Shown: positions 9,202-17,604 of the stretch, in pieces
Numbering within the stretch: position 1 is the first letter of the stretch
Layout of the letters: every line of letters starts with the position of its first letter
Origin: Cryobacterium sp. PH31-O1
GTDB taxonomy: Bacteria > Actinomycetota > Actinomycetes > Actinomycetales > Microbacteriaceae
Assembly (NCBI RefSeq): GCF_030063455.1
Contig: NZ_JASITB010000001.1
Coordinates: 62,001 to 126,000, forward strand
Direction: 5' to 3'
DNA length: 64,000 nucleotides
The notes under the pieces: model-generated
What the model was told of the DNA's origin: nothing
What the model saw: the letters and a program-made list of their open reading frames with translations, nothing else
The model's database searches: none
Translations under genes and position numbers: made by a program

Positions 9202-10128
9202 CTATTCCCCAAGCGTAGCGAGGAGATTCGAAACTGCCAGTTCGGATGCCCGTCGGGTGCTCGCCCCGGTATATCCGCCCAGGTGTGGTGTAAGGATCGT
9301 ATTGGCATGGTTCAGTACGGCAGTGAGCACGGGCGGTTCAAGATCAAATGCGTCTACGGCGTAGGTCTTCAGCTGCCCACTCTGCAGCGCATCAAGAACG
9401 GCATCGTCATGGACGAGGGCCGACCTGGCGGTGTTAATGAGCACGGACCCCCGACGCACCAGTGCGAGAAGTTCATGCGTCACGAGGGGAGACCCATCGT
9501 CTGAGGGTGGGCTGTGTAATGTGATGACGTCGGAGGAAGCGAACAGCTCGGCCAGCGTTGCACTCGTAGCGCCCGACCCGGACTCTACGGGTGAGAACGG
9601 ATCGTAGGCGAGGATATCAGCGCCGAGGGCGCTGCCGAGTTGTGCCACGAGTCGGCCAATTGCGCCGAACCCGACGATTCCGAGTGTGATGTCGGGCATT
9701 TCTCGGCCGAGGGTGCGTTGCCAGCCGCCCTCATGCATCACACGGTTGGAATTAGGTAGGTCACGCAGGCTCGCAAGGGTCAGCGTGATGGCCAGTTCTG
9801 CGACACCGCGGGAGTTGGCGCCGCGAGCCAGAACGATTGCAATACCCTTCGCGTGCGCTGAAGCGGTGTCTACGGCGTCAGCGCCGACGCCGTTTCGGCT
9901 GATCACTCGGAGGCTCGTTGCGGCGTCGAGGACCCGTGCGGAGATGCGCTCGACGCCCGCGAGCCAGCCATCGATTCCCGGAAGGAGTTCGACCAGTTCA
10001 TCTTCTGTTGGCAAGCGTCCAGCTGGACCCGAGACTAGTTCATGGCCTTGGCTCCGGAGAGGGTCAAGTTCTTGAACGGTGTCGAGTCCGGCAGCGGTCA
10101 TTGATCGCGGCGTAATAAGAATTCGCAT
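9202..10128 (-). CDS. D-isomer specific 2-hydroxyacid dehydrogenase
   Basis: A 308-aa NAD-dependent dehydrogenase of the phosphoglycerate-dehydrogenase type. The Rossmann motif is LGIVGFGAIGRLVAQLG. The catalytic Arg is in NTARSALVHDDAVLDAL and the catalytic His in LTPHLGGYTG near the C-terminus. There is no ACT regulatory domain, which argues against serine biosynthesis. The start ATG 10128 has AGGGAG upstream; the frame is open for 77 more codons into the preceding gene without similarity. It lies in the leftward sugar operon between the shikimate-dehydrogenase-like and RpiR genes and probably oxidises or reduces a 2-hydroxy/2-keto acid intermediate. Confidence 0.9.
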   Translation of the reverse strand: MRILITPRSMTAAGLDTVQELDPLRSQGHELVSGPAGRLPTEDELVELLPGIDGWLAGVERISARVLDAATSLRVISRNGVGADAVDTASAHAKGIAIVLARGANSRGVAELAITLTLASLRDLPNSNRVMHEGGWQRTLGREMPDITLGIVGFGAIGRLVAQLGSALGADILAYDPFSPVESGSGATSATLAELFASSDVITLHSPPSDDGSPLVTHELLALVRRGSVLINTARSALVHDDAVLDALQSGQLKTYAVDAFDLEPPVLTAVLNHANTILTPHLGGYTGASTRRASELAVSNLLATLGE

Positions 10129-10151
10129 CAGGGCTCCCTGTCGGTGAACGG

Positions 10152-11120
10152 TTAAGAACGGGTGGATGCCGCTAGGGCCGACAAATTGTCGAAACCGGGC
10201 CCGCTGGTGGGGATAGCGATGTTGAAGACTTCGGCAATGACCTGCGTCCAGCCGTGGATGAAGTAGACCCACCCGTCCTCGACCTGGAGAGACCTGCCGT
10301 CCTGCGCCGAGCGGGCTTGATCGAGGAAGACCAAGTCCCCGCGGTAATTGAGATCCCACACGACAGCGTGCTCGGGAAAGATGGCGGCGGCGGAGAGCGG
10401 TGAACCTGGCGCGTCTTTACCGAGCCCGGTCGCATTGATAACGACGGAATACGGGCGAGCATCGGCCAGCACCGCGTCGTTGTCGGTTGATGTGGGAGTC
10501 GTGACCGTCGTCAGGGCTGTGCCGCTCTGTGAATTCTCGTGAACCGCGGTGAGAGTCTCAAGCCGGCCCAGGCTGCGATTTGTTACGATGACGCGTCCGG
10601 GCCGGTCGGAGCCGCGTTCAGGGCGGCTCAAGTACCAGTCGATCGCGATTGCTGATCCGCCCGCACCGAAAATGACGACATCCGTGTCGTGTGCGGCGAA
10701 GTGGCCGTCGGGCAGGAACGAGTCGAGCGCATACCCCGATGAAATTGGGTCTTTCGCGTGGGCTCGAAACCGTCCGTCACGTTTGGACAGACAACTGACT
10801 TCATCCATGAGGATTGCCAGCGGGTCGATGTCGTCGAAGAGGTCGTGTGCTGCTCGATACAGGTCGATCTTGTGGGTCGTTACCAACGCCCCGAGGCTCA
10901 GAGCGTCATTCTTGAGAAAGTTGACCACCGTGCGGTACTGGGCGTCAGGTGCGTGCAACGGCAGATCAATGCCGACAAGTTCAACCTCGCCCAGACCGAG
11001 TGCTTCAGCCCACAGCGGGAAGACCGTGCGGATCGAGGAGCGCCCCGTTGTCACGCCGACAAAGTAGAAGGTTGGCGTTGTCGCTGGTTCGAGGGTGTCG
11101 AAAGTATAGGTGCGAGTCAC
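10152..11120 (-). CDS. shikimate/quinate dehydrogenase-like oxidoreductase
   Basis: A 322-aa protein with the AroE fold. The N-terminal substrate domain has GVTTGRSSIRTVFPLW and GALVTTHKIDLY; the Lys of THK occupies the place of the catalytic Lys. The NADP domain starts at VVIFGAGGSAIAIDWYL and includes NATGLGKDAPGSPL. The start is GTG 11120 with GAGAAG upstream; the open frame extends back into the aldolase gene and should be ignored. It is longer than true AroE (about 270 aa) and sits in a sugar-catabolic operon, so I infer a different cyclic or polyol-type substrate rather than an aromatic-pathway role. Confidence 0.82.
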   Translation of the reverse strand: MTRTYTFDTLEPATTPTFYFVGVTTGRSSIRTVFPLWAEALGLGEVELVGIDLPLHAPDAQYRTVVNFLKNDALSLGALVTTHKIDLYRAAHDLFDDIDPLAILMDEVSCLSKRDGRFRAHAKDPISSGYALDSFLPDGHFAAHDTDVVIFGAGGSAIAIDWYLSRPERGSDRPGRVIVTNRSLGRLETLTAVHENSQSGTALTTVTTPTSTDNDAVLADARPYSVVINATGLGKDAPGSPLSAAAIFPEHAVVWDLNYRGDLVFLDQARSAQDGRSLQVEDGWVYFIHGWTQVIAEVFNIAIPTSGPGFDNLSALAASTRS

Positions 11121-11148
11121 TGTGTCGTTCTCTTCTCTCTGGAATGCG

Positions 11149-11796
11149 TTACGCCACGAAGGCAGAAGCTGCTGCGACGGCTTTCCGGGTGGTTTCCGCG
11201 ATAATTGTGAACTGACCGTTGGTGATTTGATCTCGCGGAGCAATCCAGGTACCGCCAATGGCGAATACGCTCGGAAGCGACAGATACGAGGCAAGGTTGG
11301 ACGGGCGGATGCCGCCGGTCGGCATGAACCGGATGCCCAGCGCAGCCAATGGTGGTGCCAGCGCTGCAAGGGCTGCCGCACCGCCCGAGAGTTCAGCGGG
11401 AAAGAATTTGAGGTACGTATGGCCGTTCTCGGCCGCGGCGAGCATTTCAGATGCCGTGACCGCGCCGGGCACGAAGGGGAGCCCTGATGCGGCCGCAGCG
11501 CCGGAGAGCGTTGTGGTGAATCCGGGAGCAACACCGAATTGGGCGCCCGCGGCAACTGCCGCGTCTATCTGTACCGTCGTGAGGAGTGTGCCAGCGCCGA
11601 CGAGAAAGGTCGGCACTTCATCCCTTATCGCTCGGATTGCGTCGAGTGCTGCGGGGGTACGGAGGGTGACTTCCATCGTTGGGAGCCCGGCTGCTAAGAG
11701 GGTGCGCGCGAGTTCCACTCCCTGAGCGGCGTCCTCAATCTCAACGACTGGCACGATGCGCGCCGCGGCGAGACGTTCCATTACGGAAAGACTCAT
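11149..11796 (-). CDS. KDPG/KHG-type 2-keto-3-deoxy acid aldolase
   Basis: A 215-aa class I aldolase. Catalytic Glu42 is in TMEVTLR, the Schiff-base Lys130 in YLKFFPAE, and the phosphate-loop-like FMPTGGI is present, as in Eda. It would cleave a 2-keto-3-deoxy sugar acid (phosphate) to pyruvate and an aldehyde. The start ATG 11796 overlaps the stop of the upstream cupin isomerase (ATGA). The frame is open a further 18 codons upstream, but the coupling favours 11796. It anchors the locus as a sugar-acid pathway. Confidence 0.92.
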   Translation of the reverse strand: MSLSVMERLAAARIVPVVEIEDAAQGVELARTLLAAGLPTMEVTLRTPAALDAIRAIRDEVPTFLVGAGTLLTTVQIDAAVAAGAQFGVAPGFTTTLSGAAAASGLPFVPGAVTASEMLAAAENGHTYLKFFPAELSGGAAALAALAPPLAALGIRFMPTGGIRPSNLASYLSLPSVFAIGGTWIAPRDQITNGQFTIIAETTRKAVAAASAFVA

Positions 11797-12413
11797 GATG
11801 TCTGACCCCGCGTGTAGCCGATGTGGCGGGGGTTGGGAATTGTGGTCCACCCAGCGTCACCATCGTGCACGACGAGAGTCTTCATGCCTCCCGCGTCGGA
11901 GATTATGCCGTAATTCTGCCCCGCATCCGCTGAATAACAAAACAACGTGACGAACGGCTCGGTTCCGACATTGACGCTACGGTGTACCCATTGACCGGGA
12001 ACGTTCACGGCTTTACCCGCTGTAAGTTCGATGGCCTGGGAATCGCCGTCGACGGTGTCGAGGAGCATGACGCCTTTACCGCTCAAGCAATAGTAGAGCT
12101 CTGCCCGGTCCGACGTCGTGTGAAGGTGCCCGCGGGTGACCGCATATTCGTCACCGTACGTGCCAGGCAGAACCGTGCTCGTACCGATAATGAGAGCCCC
12201 TGACCCATCTTGGTACTTTTGCTCGTTCACGGAGTAAACCAGGGTATCGGCTGCCGCCGTTGATACCTGCTGGCTCCAGGACGCCTCGCTCAGGTAAACC
12301 CCGGCCATGTCGGTGATGTGCTTCTCATAGCGGCGTGAGCTTCCAGTTAGGTCTCCGGTTGCGAAGACCTCCAACAGCGTCGGCTGATCTACGGGGTGTT
12401 GAGTGTGCAACAT
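11793..12413 (-). CDS. cupin-type phosphoglucose isomerase-like protein
   Basis: A 206-aa protein matching the cupin (archaeal-type) glucose-6-phosphate isomerase family. Metal-site motifs are TRGHLHTTSDRAELYYCL, giving the His-x-His and Glu ligands, and VNVPGQWVHRSVNVG, giving the second His. It probably interconverts an aldose and a ketose phosphate of the local pathway. It has a strong ribosome site (GAGGAGG) before ATG 12413. It is the first gene of the five-gene leftward operon; an RpiR-type operator lies 26 bases upstream of the start codon. Its presence in a bacterium that would have an ordinary Pgi suggests a dedicated substrate (inference). Confidence 0.85.
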   Translation of the reverse strand: MLHTQHPVDQPTLLEVFATGDLTGSSRRYEKHITDMAGVYLSEASWSQQVSTAAADTLVYSVNEQKYQDGSGALIIGTSTVLPGTYGDEYAVTRGHLHTTSDRAELYYCLSGKGVMLLDTVDGDSQAIELTAGKAVNVPGQWVHRSVNVGTEPFVTLFCYSADAGQNYGIISDAGGMKTLVVHDGDAGWTTIPNPRHIGYTRGQTS

Positions 12414-12438
12414 GTAATTCCTCCTCGAGTATCAAAAA

Positions 12439-12453
12439 CGTAGTCAAACTACA
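12439..12453. promoter_or_regulatory. RpiR-type operator-like palindrome, site 3
   Basis: CGTAGTCAAACTACA is a perfect match to GTAGT-N3-ACTAC. It lies just upstream of the leftward operon beginning at 12413. Confidence 0.6.
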
Positions 12454-12532
12454 AGTATTTGTCTACCATAGCCGTGAAGTACACACAAAGGATCAATTTT
12501 GGGCTAATATTGCACCAGACGTTTGGTCGAAA

Positions 12533-12547
12533 TGTAGTCTTACTAAT
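12533..12547. promoter_or_regulatory. RpiR-type operator-like palindrome, site 4
   Basis: TGTAGTCTTACTAAT matches the same palindrome except for the last bases. It lies in front of the rightward SDR-kinase-lactonase operon. Confidence 0.5.
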
Positions 12548-12579
12548 TTTTGATCGTATGCAATCAAAGGAGATTCAAG

Positions 12580-12804
12580 ATGCTTCGACTGGTCAGCCAG
12601 GTGGCCAGGGCAAAAGCGTCTCCGCGAGATGGCATGGAAGCCAACTCGGTCAATCGCGACTCGCTCCGCATAGTGCGTCAGCCCCTCCGAACCCGGGCGC
12701 CACCTAATCTACGGAGTTTCGCCGTGGGGTCCAGGCCAGATTCAAACAATCGTCGTGCTGAGCCGTCGCGGATGAGCACAATCAAGAGAATTGAGAATAG
12801 ATGA
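12580..12804 (+). CDS. possible small leader ORF before the SDR operon
   Basis: A 74-codon frame begins MLRLVSQVARAKASPRDG and is preceded by AAGGAG seven bases before its ATG. It ends in a TGA that overlaps the ATG of the SDR gene (12801). The product is basic and resembles nothing I know. The strong ribosome site and stop-start overlap suggest translational coupling, but codon use is unconvincing; it could be the decayed remains of another gene. The rest of 12414-12800 holds the two operator boxes and no other gene. Confidence 0.3.
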   Translation: MLRLVSQVARAKASPRDGMEANSVNRDSLRIVRQPLRTRAPPNLRSFAVGSRPDSNNRRAEPSRMSTIKRIENR

Positions 12805-13544
12805 TGACAGATTCAGTTGAACGCTTCGCAAATCTCCGTGTTGCTGTCACCGGGGCTGCCGGTGGCATCGGCCAGTCCATTGTCGAGCGCCTCCTGCGTG
12901 AGGGCGCCGAGGTGTACGGCCTGGACCGCAGGGGCCTTGATTCCATTCCCACTGGAGCACGCGGGATTGAAATGGATTTGACCTCCCCGGAGTCGGTGGC
13001 GACGGTCGTTTCCGCGCTGTACGCCGACGACCCGCGACCCGTTCATCTGGTGAACAGCGCGGGTATCGTCGAAGACAACGTGGCGGCAGAAGACATGTCC
13101 ATCGAACAGTTCGATGCCGTCTTGGGAGTCAACCTGCGCGGCGTTTTTATTACCTGCCAAGCCTTCGGTCGAGAGTTGCTCGCTCGTGGCGGCGGTGCCA
13201 TCGTAAATATTGCTTCGATGTCGGGTAATGCGGTTGTCAACTATCCGCAACGGCAGAGTGCATACAACACGTCGAAGGCCGCAGTTACAGCCCTCACGAA
13301 GTCCCTCGCCGTCGAGTGGTCACCGCGCGGTGTTCGTCTTAACGCACTGTCACCGGGATACGTCGACACTCCTCTTAATTTCCTCAAAGCTGACATGCAC
13401 GAAACGTGGAAGCGCGATATCGTCATTGACCGTTTCGCTACACCGGAAGAGGTTGCCGGAGCGGTGGCTTTTCTGCTCAGTGACGATGCGGCCTATTTCG
13501 TCGGCGCGGAGTTGCTCATGGACGGCGGATATTCGTTGCGCTAA
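12801..13544 (+). CDS. SDR family NAD(P)-dependent oxidoreductase
   Basis: A 247-aa classical short-chain dehydrogenase. It has the cofactor motif VTGAAGGIG near residue 14, NSAG in place of the usual NNAG, a catalytic Ser in NIASMSGN, and Tyr155/Lys159 in YNTSKAA. Two adjacent ATG codons (12801, 12804) are possible starts. It is first in an operon with a FGGY kinase and a lactonase-like protein. A sensible role is oxidation of a sugar to a lactone or of a polyol to a ketose (inference). Confidence 0.92.
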   Translation: MMTDSVERFANLRVAVTGAAGGIGQSIVERLLREGAEVYGLDRRGLDSIPTGARGIEMDLTSPESVATVVSALYADDPRPVHLVNSAGIVEDNVAAEDMSIEQFDAVLGVNLRGVFITCQAFGRELLARGGGAIVNIASMSGNAVVNYPQRQSAYNTSKAAVTALTKSLAVEWSPRGVRLNALSPGYVDTPLNFLKADMHETWKRDIVIDRFATPEEVAGAVAFLLSDDAAYFVGAELLMDGGYSLR

Positions 13545-13589
13545 AGCCCAATCTCAACTACGCGTACAACCCACCAGTAAGGAACGCAC

Positions 13590-15092
13590 GTGATTATCTC
13601 GCACGATCTAGGCACCACGGGCAACAAGGCGACCCTCGTCGCGAACGACGGATCCATGGTTGCGGCTGTGTCGGTCAGTTACGGAGCAGACTTCGGTTCG
13701 GGCGGGCGCGCCGAACAAAACCCGCACGACTGGTGGGCGGCAATGGCCAAGGCCAACAGACAGTTACTCGAAAAGGGCGGGATTCGAAATACCGACATAG
13801 ATGCCGTCTCGTTTTCGGGGCAGATGATGGGAGTCGTCAGCGTGGACAGCGCTGGCGACCCTGTGCGGCCGGCGATCATCTGGGCCGACACGCGCTCGAG
13901 CGCGCAGTGCCAGACCCTGGTCAAGCGCGTTGGCATGGATCGCGGGTACAAGATCACGGGCCATCGCCTCAACCCCACGTACTCCCTGTCGAAGATGATG
14001 TGGCTGCGGGACACGGAGCCCGAGGCGTTTGCCCGGGTTGAGACCGTGTTCCAGGCAAAAGATTATCTTGCCTACCGCCTGACCGGCGTCAAAGCGACCG
14101 ATCCGTCCGACGCCTCAGGCACCAACGCTTTTGACCAGGCTACGAATTCATGGTCGTCTGAACTCATTGACGCAGCTGCTCTCGATTCTGGGCTGTTTCC
14201 CGAGATCGTCCCGTCTACAACGGTCATCGGGACCGTCACGAGGCAAGCGGCCGAGGAAACCGGTCTTGCGGTCGGTACGCCGGTCGTCATCGGCGGAGGC
14301 GATGGCCCAATGGCTGCACTGGGCGCGGGAATAGTGGATGCGCAATCCGGTGCTTACGCGTACCTCGGATCCTCATCGTGGGTCTCTGTGAGCGCTGACC
14401 AGCCGTTGCACGACCCTCTGATGCGGTCAATGACCTTCAATCACGTAATCCCGGGCCGCTTCGTGCCGACCGCGACGATGCAGGCTGGCGGGGCTTCGTT
14501 GCAGTGGATCACCCAGGTACTTGCCCCGGGCCAGGAGGATAGATACTCCGAACTTCTCGGTGGTGCGGCGGCGGGCACGGCATCCGAAGATGGTCTGTTC
14601 TTTCTGCCGCACCTGCTCGGGGAACGCTCGCCCTACTGGAACCCCAAAGCACGGGCCGCTTTCGTGGGGTTGCAGATGCACCATGGACGCGGAAACCTGA
14701 CTCGGGCAGTGCTCGAGGGAATCGCCTTCAACCTGCACACCGGGCTCAAGGCATTCGTCGACAATGGCACTGCGATTTCTTCGATCGACGCCATCGGCGG
14801 CGCAGCCCACGCCGACACGCTGCTCGATATCTTTGCCGATGTCTGGGGAGTGCCGGTGACGGCCCGCAATCTCGTCGATGAGGCCAATGCCATTGGTGCC
14901 GCTGTTGTGGGTGGAATCGGTGTGGGAATCTTCGATGGTTTCGATGTGGCCGCCCATCTTTCTCGGCGCACCGTTCGGCGGGATCCGGATGCGGCCCGGC
15001 ACGCGCGTTACAGCGGCGAGTATGAGACGTTCATGGATGCCTACCGCCGCCTTGAAGGTTGGTTCAACGCGTTGGATGTGCCGGGGGAATGA
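13590..15092 (+). CDS. FGGY family carbohydrate kinase (xylulokinase-like)
   Basis: A 500-aa sugar kinase. The N-terminal phosphate motif is HDLGTTGNKATLVANDG and the second actin-like domain has VVIGGGDGPMAALGAG. Family residues GERSPYWNPKARAAFVGL and the C-terminal GGAAHADTLLDIFADVWGVP are characteristic of xylulokinase-type FGGY enzymes. The start is GTG 13590, with AAGGA upstream. It would phosphorylate a ketose, polyol or sugar acid with ATP. The stop overlaps the next start (ATGA), so it is translated together with the phosphotriesterase-like gene. Confidence 0.92.
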   Translation: MIISHDLGTTGNKATLVANDGSMVAAVSVSYGADFGSGGRAEQNPHDWWAAMAKANRQLLEKGGIRNTDIDAVSFSGQMMGVVSVDSAGDPVRPAIIWADTRSSAQCQTLVKRVGMDRGYKITGHRLNPTYSLSKMMWLRDTEPEAFARVETVFQAKDYLAYRLTGVKATDPSDASGTNAFDQATNSWSSELIDAAALDSGLFPEIVPSTTVIGTVTRQAAEETGLAVGTPVVIGGGDGPMAALGAGIVDAQSGAYAYLGSSSWVSVSADQPLHDPLMRSMTFNHVIPGRFVPTATMQAGGASLQWITQVLAPGQEDRYSELLGGAAAGTASEDGLFFLPHLLGERSPYWNPKARAAFVGLQMHHGRGNLTRAVLEGIAFNLHTGLKAFVDNGTAISSIDAIGGAAHADTLLDIFADVWGVPVTARNLVDEANAIGAAVVGGIGVGIFDGFDVAAHLSRRTVRRDPDAARHARYSGEYETFMDAYRRLEGWFNALDVPGE

Positions 15093-16045
15093 GGATGACC
15101 GCCGTCGTGCGCACGGTTCTCGGGGATACTGATCCGGCACAGCTCGGTGTACTCGATTATCACGAGCATCTCTTCCAGTCATCGCCGCTGCTCCAGGGCG
15201 ACGAGCTTAACGATGAACGCGCATCGGGCGATGAGGCGGCGAGCCTTTACGAAAGTGGCGTCGCGAGCATGATTGAGGCCACTCCAACGGGTCTGGAGCG
15301 CAACGTCGAGGCGGTTGCGCGCATCAGCGCGCGCACGGGCCTAGCGATCGTTCACACGACGGGCGCACATCACGCGGGTCATTACGCAGAAGATGACCCG
15401 CTGCACTCCTTGTCCGCTACCCAGCTTGCTGCCTTGTTCACCAACGACATTCGTGCGGGGATGACCAACGACGATGGCACCCCGGCACTCACGCCGCAGG
15501 GGAAGCCCATTCGTGCGGGTATCGCAAAAGCCGGCATCAAGTACTGGTCAATTGGTTCGTTCGAGAGTCGAGTCATCGAGGCCGTTGCTGCGACGAGTGC
15601 TGCCACGGGATGCGCAATCATGGTGCACCTCGATTTTGGCTCAGCGACTCATGAAGTACTCGACCGTATCGCCGAACTGGGTGTCGATCCGAGTCGAGTG
15701 GTTCTGGCCCACATTGACCGCAACTTAGATGCTGGCCTGCATTCGTCGCTTGCCGAGCGCGGCGCGTATCTCGGATACGACGGCATGGCCAGGCACCGCG
15801 AAGCCCCGGACTCAGCGATTCTCGATTGTCTCGTCGCGGCTGTGGACGCTGGCGCGGCACCACGAATAATGCTCGGCGGCGACGTCGCACGGTCCAGCCG
15901 CTACCTCGCCTACGGCGGAATGCCGGGCCTGCGCTATCTGCCCGACCGTTTCCTGCCTCGCCTCGCCGAGCGCGTGACTCCAGCCGCATATGAGCTCATG
16001 ACGGTAACAAACGGCGCCCGGCTCCTCGCGTTGCCCCTGTCTTGA
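15089..16045 (+). CDS. phosphotriesterase-family metal hydrolase, probable sugar lactonase
   Basis: A 318-aa amidohydrolase of the PTE family. It has an N-terminal HxH in LDYHEHLFQ, a metal-bridging Lys candidate in AKAGIKYWSIG, and further His residues in IMVHLDFG and VVLAHIDRN. The final Asp ligand is in MLGGDVARSSRYLAYGG. The start ATG 15089 overlaps the kinase stop; ATG 15095 is an alternative. Related PTE-like enzymes in sugar operons are lactonases, so I infer hydrolysis of a (phospho)sugar lactone made by the SDR. True organophosphate activity is unlikely to be its role. Confidence 0.85.
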   Translation: MRMTAVVRTVLGDTDPAQLGVLDYHEHLFQSSPLLQGDELNDERASGDEAASLYESGVASMIEATPTGLERNVEAVARISARTGLAIVHTTGAHHAGHYAEDDPLHSLSATQLAALFTNDIRAGMTNDDGTPALTPQGKPIRAGIAKAGIKYWSIGSFESRVIEAVAATSAATGCAIMVHLDFGSATHEVLDRIAELGVDPSRVVLAHIDRNLDAGLHSSLAERGAYLGYDGMARHREAPDSAILDCLVAAVDAGAAPRIMLGGDVARSSRYLAYGGMPGLRYLPDRFLPRLAERVTPAAYELMTVTNGARLLALPLS

Positions 16046-16236
16046 CGCCCCCTGTCGCTTCCTTGACTGATGGGTTAGCCGCGCGCGCTTCCATTGCTAG
16101 AGCGGATGCCCTCATGTCTTAGATGGTGGAAACGCCCTGATGTGGCCGCTTACGAAAGGGTTGGGCCTCATTCCTCCCCGCCAATCGGCGCAGCCATGGC
16201 AATGGGTGGCGCCTGGAGCCAAATATTAATAGCGTC

Positions 16237-17130
16237 TTATGCGGGCACGGGATAGCTCTGTTCGGTGATCGAGAGAAATCTTTGCAGATTCGGCGAGTTT
16301 GCTCGGTCTGGCAGATGAATGAGAGAAACAAGTGACGTAGCAAATTCATCCTCCAAAACGATGAATCGAAGACCCGGCAAATGCAGTGCGCGCAAGGGCT
16401 CGGGAACGATGGCCACCCCTGCACCTCCCGAAACCAGTCCGAGGATTGTCATGAATTGCACGGCCTCTTGAGAGACAGTGAGTTCAAACCCCGCTGTTTT
16501 ACACAGCGTGGCAATGTGATCGTAAAGCAACGAAACGTGCTGGCGAGGAAACGCCACAAATCGTTCGTTACCGAGTTCTGCAAGTGAGATGCTCAGACGC
16601 GTCGCCAGATGGTGAGAATCGTGCACAGCCGCGTATAGCCGTTCCCGCACAAGCGGACGAGTGATAAAGCCAGCGCCCTCATCTAGTTCTCTCCCTATCC
16701 CGACGTCTATCTCACCCCGGGTAAGCGCTTCTAGTTGTGCGCCAGTTGTCATTTCATTCAATTGCAGAGCGAGACCGGGCCACCGCTCAGACACGGCATG
16801 CGACAGGCGAGGCACGATGGCCAGAGACGCGGAGGCGACAAAACCAACCTTCAGTTTGCCGGTCTCTCCTCGGGTTACCTGTTCGACCATCGACTCCGCG
16901 ATGGCAACGGCGGACAGAATGCGCTGCGCCTCCGGCAGGAGTGCTGCGCCGGCTTCCGTGAGCGATACCCGCCTTGTTGTTCTCGTCAACAGGCGAACTC
17001 CCAGTTGTAGTTCCAGGCGATGTATCTGATGGCTCACGCCGGGTTGGGCCATGTGTAGCTGTGCGGCTGCACGCCCGAAGTGCCGTTCCGTCGCGACGGA
17101 CACAAAACACCTCAACTGTTGCATTTCCAT
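16237..17130 (-). CDS. LysR family transcriptional regulator
   Basis: A 297-aa protein. The N-terminal winged helix-turn-helix is QLRCFVSVATERHFGRAAAQ, then LHMAQPGVSHQIHRLELQLG, followed by an effector domain of the CbbR/BenM type. It is divergent from the amino-acid-type ABC importer at 17605, which it probably controls. It resembles the LysR at 20725, suggesting the two arose by duplication or respond to related ligands. The 16046-16236 stretch behind it holds nothing I recognise. Confidence 0.9.
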   Translation of the reverse strand: MEMQQLRCFVSVATERHFGRAAAQLHMAQPGVSHQIHRLELQLGVRLLTRTTRRVSLTEAGAALLPEAQRILSAVAIAESMVEQVTRGETGKLKVGFVASASLAIVPRLSHAVSERWPGLALQLNEMTTGAQLEALTRGEIDVGIGRELDEGAGFITRPLVRERLYAAVHDSHHLATRLSISLAELGNERFVAFPRQHVSLLYDHIATLCKTAGFELTVSQEAVQFMTILGLVSGGAGVAIVPEPLRALHLPGLRFIVLEDEFATSLVSLIHLPDRANSPNLQRFLSITEQSYPVPA

Positions 17131-17604
17131 CTATTGATAATAGCTGAATATATATTGATGGCGTTTTGATACTTTATTTTTACTAAAATGATTCCTACGA
17201 TTGAGCCAAACAACACTGACGTTGATCTAGGAGCAACCGTGATGCAAGCCCGTCTTTACGCTACGCCTCGTCAACAGTCCGGCGCGTCGAGAGTCGACGT
17301 GTTCATCTGGTCGAAGTCGCCGTGCATCCACTTCAGCCAGTGCTGGGAATTCTCGTAATCGCCTAGACGATTCGATCTGCATATCAGGACGGCAGTGAAC
17401 GCCCTTGTCCGATTGCAACGGTTTCCGACAGGGCTGGCGTCGGCCGACATGCACAATATTGATTGTCCTCAGCCGCTATTTGGACATTCGCGCTCCGCCT
17501 CGAACGACCGTGCCCGTGACGGGAAGTCATAGGGAGAAGCGTACTGAAGACAGCGTTATTTTGGCGCACCGTTTTGCGAGCTCTTACAACGAAGGAAACA
17601 TGTC
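17131..17604. other. divergent promoter region, no convincing gene
   Basis: An AT-rich segment at 17131-17200 probably holds the LysR promoter and binding site. The rest has no conserved coding pattern, although a short minus-strand stretch at 17290-17370 reads like a protein scrap (ENSQHWLKWMHGDFDQMNT) that I cannot assign. Confidence 0.4.

Noticed and set aside
10129-10359. N-terminal extension of the 2-hydroxyacid dehydrogenase frame
   Set aside because: It runs into the preceding gene; the protein family starts at MRILITPRSM (10128).
11121-11555. N-terminal extension of the shikimate-dehydrogenase-like frame
   Set aside because: It overlaps the whole KDPG-aldolase gene and has no AroE similarity; GTG 11120 with a ribosome site is a better start.
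17271-17456. Short minus-strand frame with protein-like WLKWMHGDFDQMN
   Set aside because: Too short, no start signal and no family I can name; mentioned only as a possible scrap in the intergenic region.
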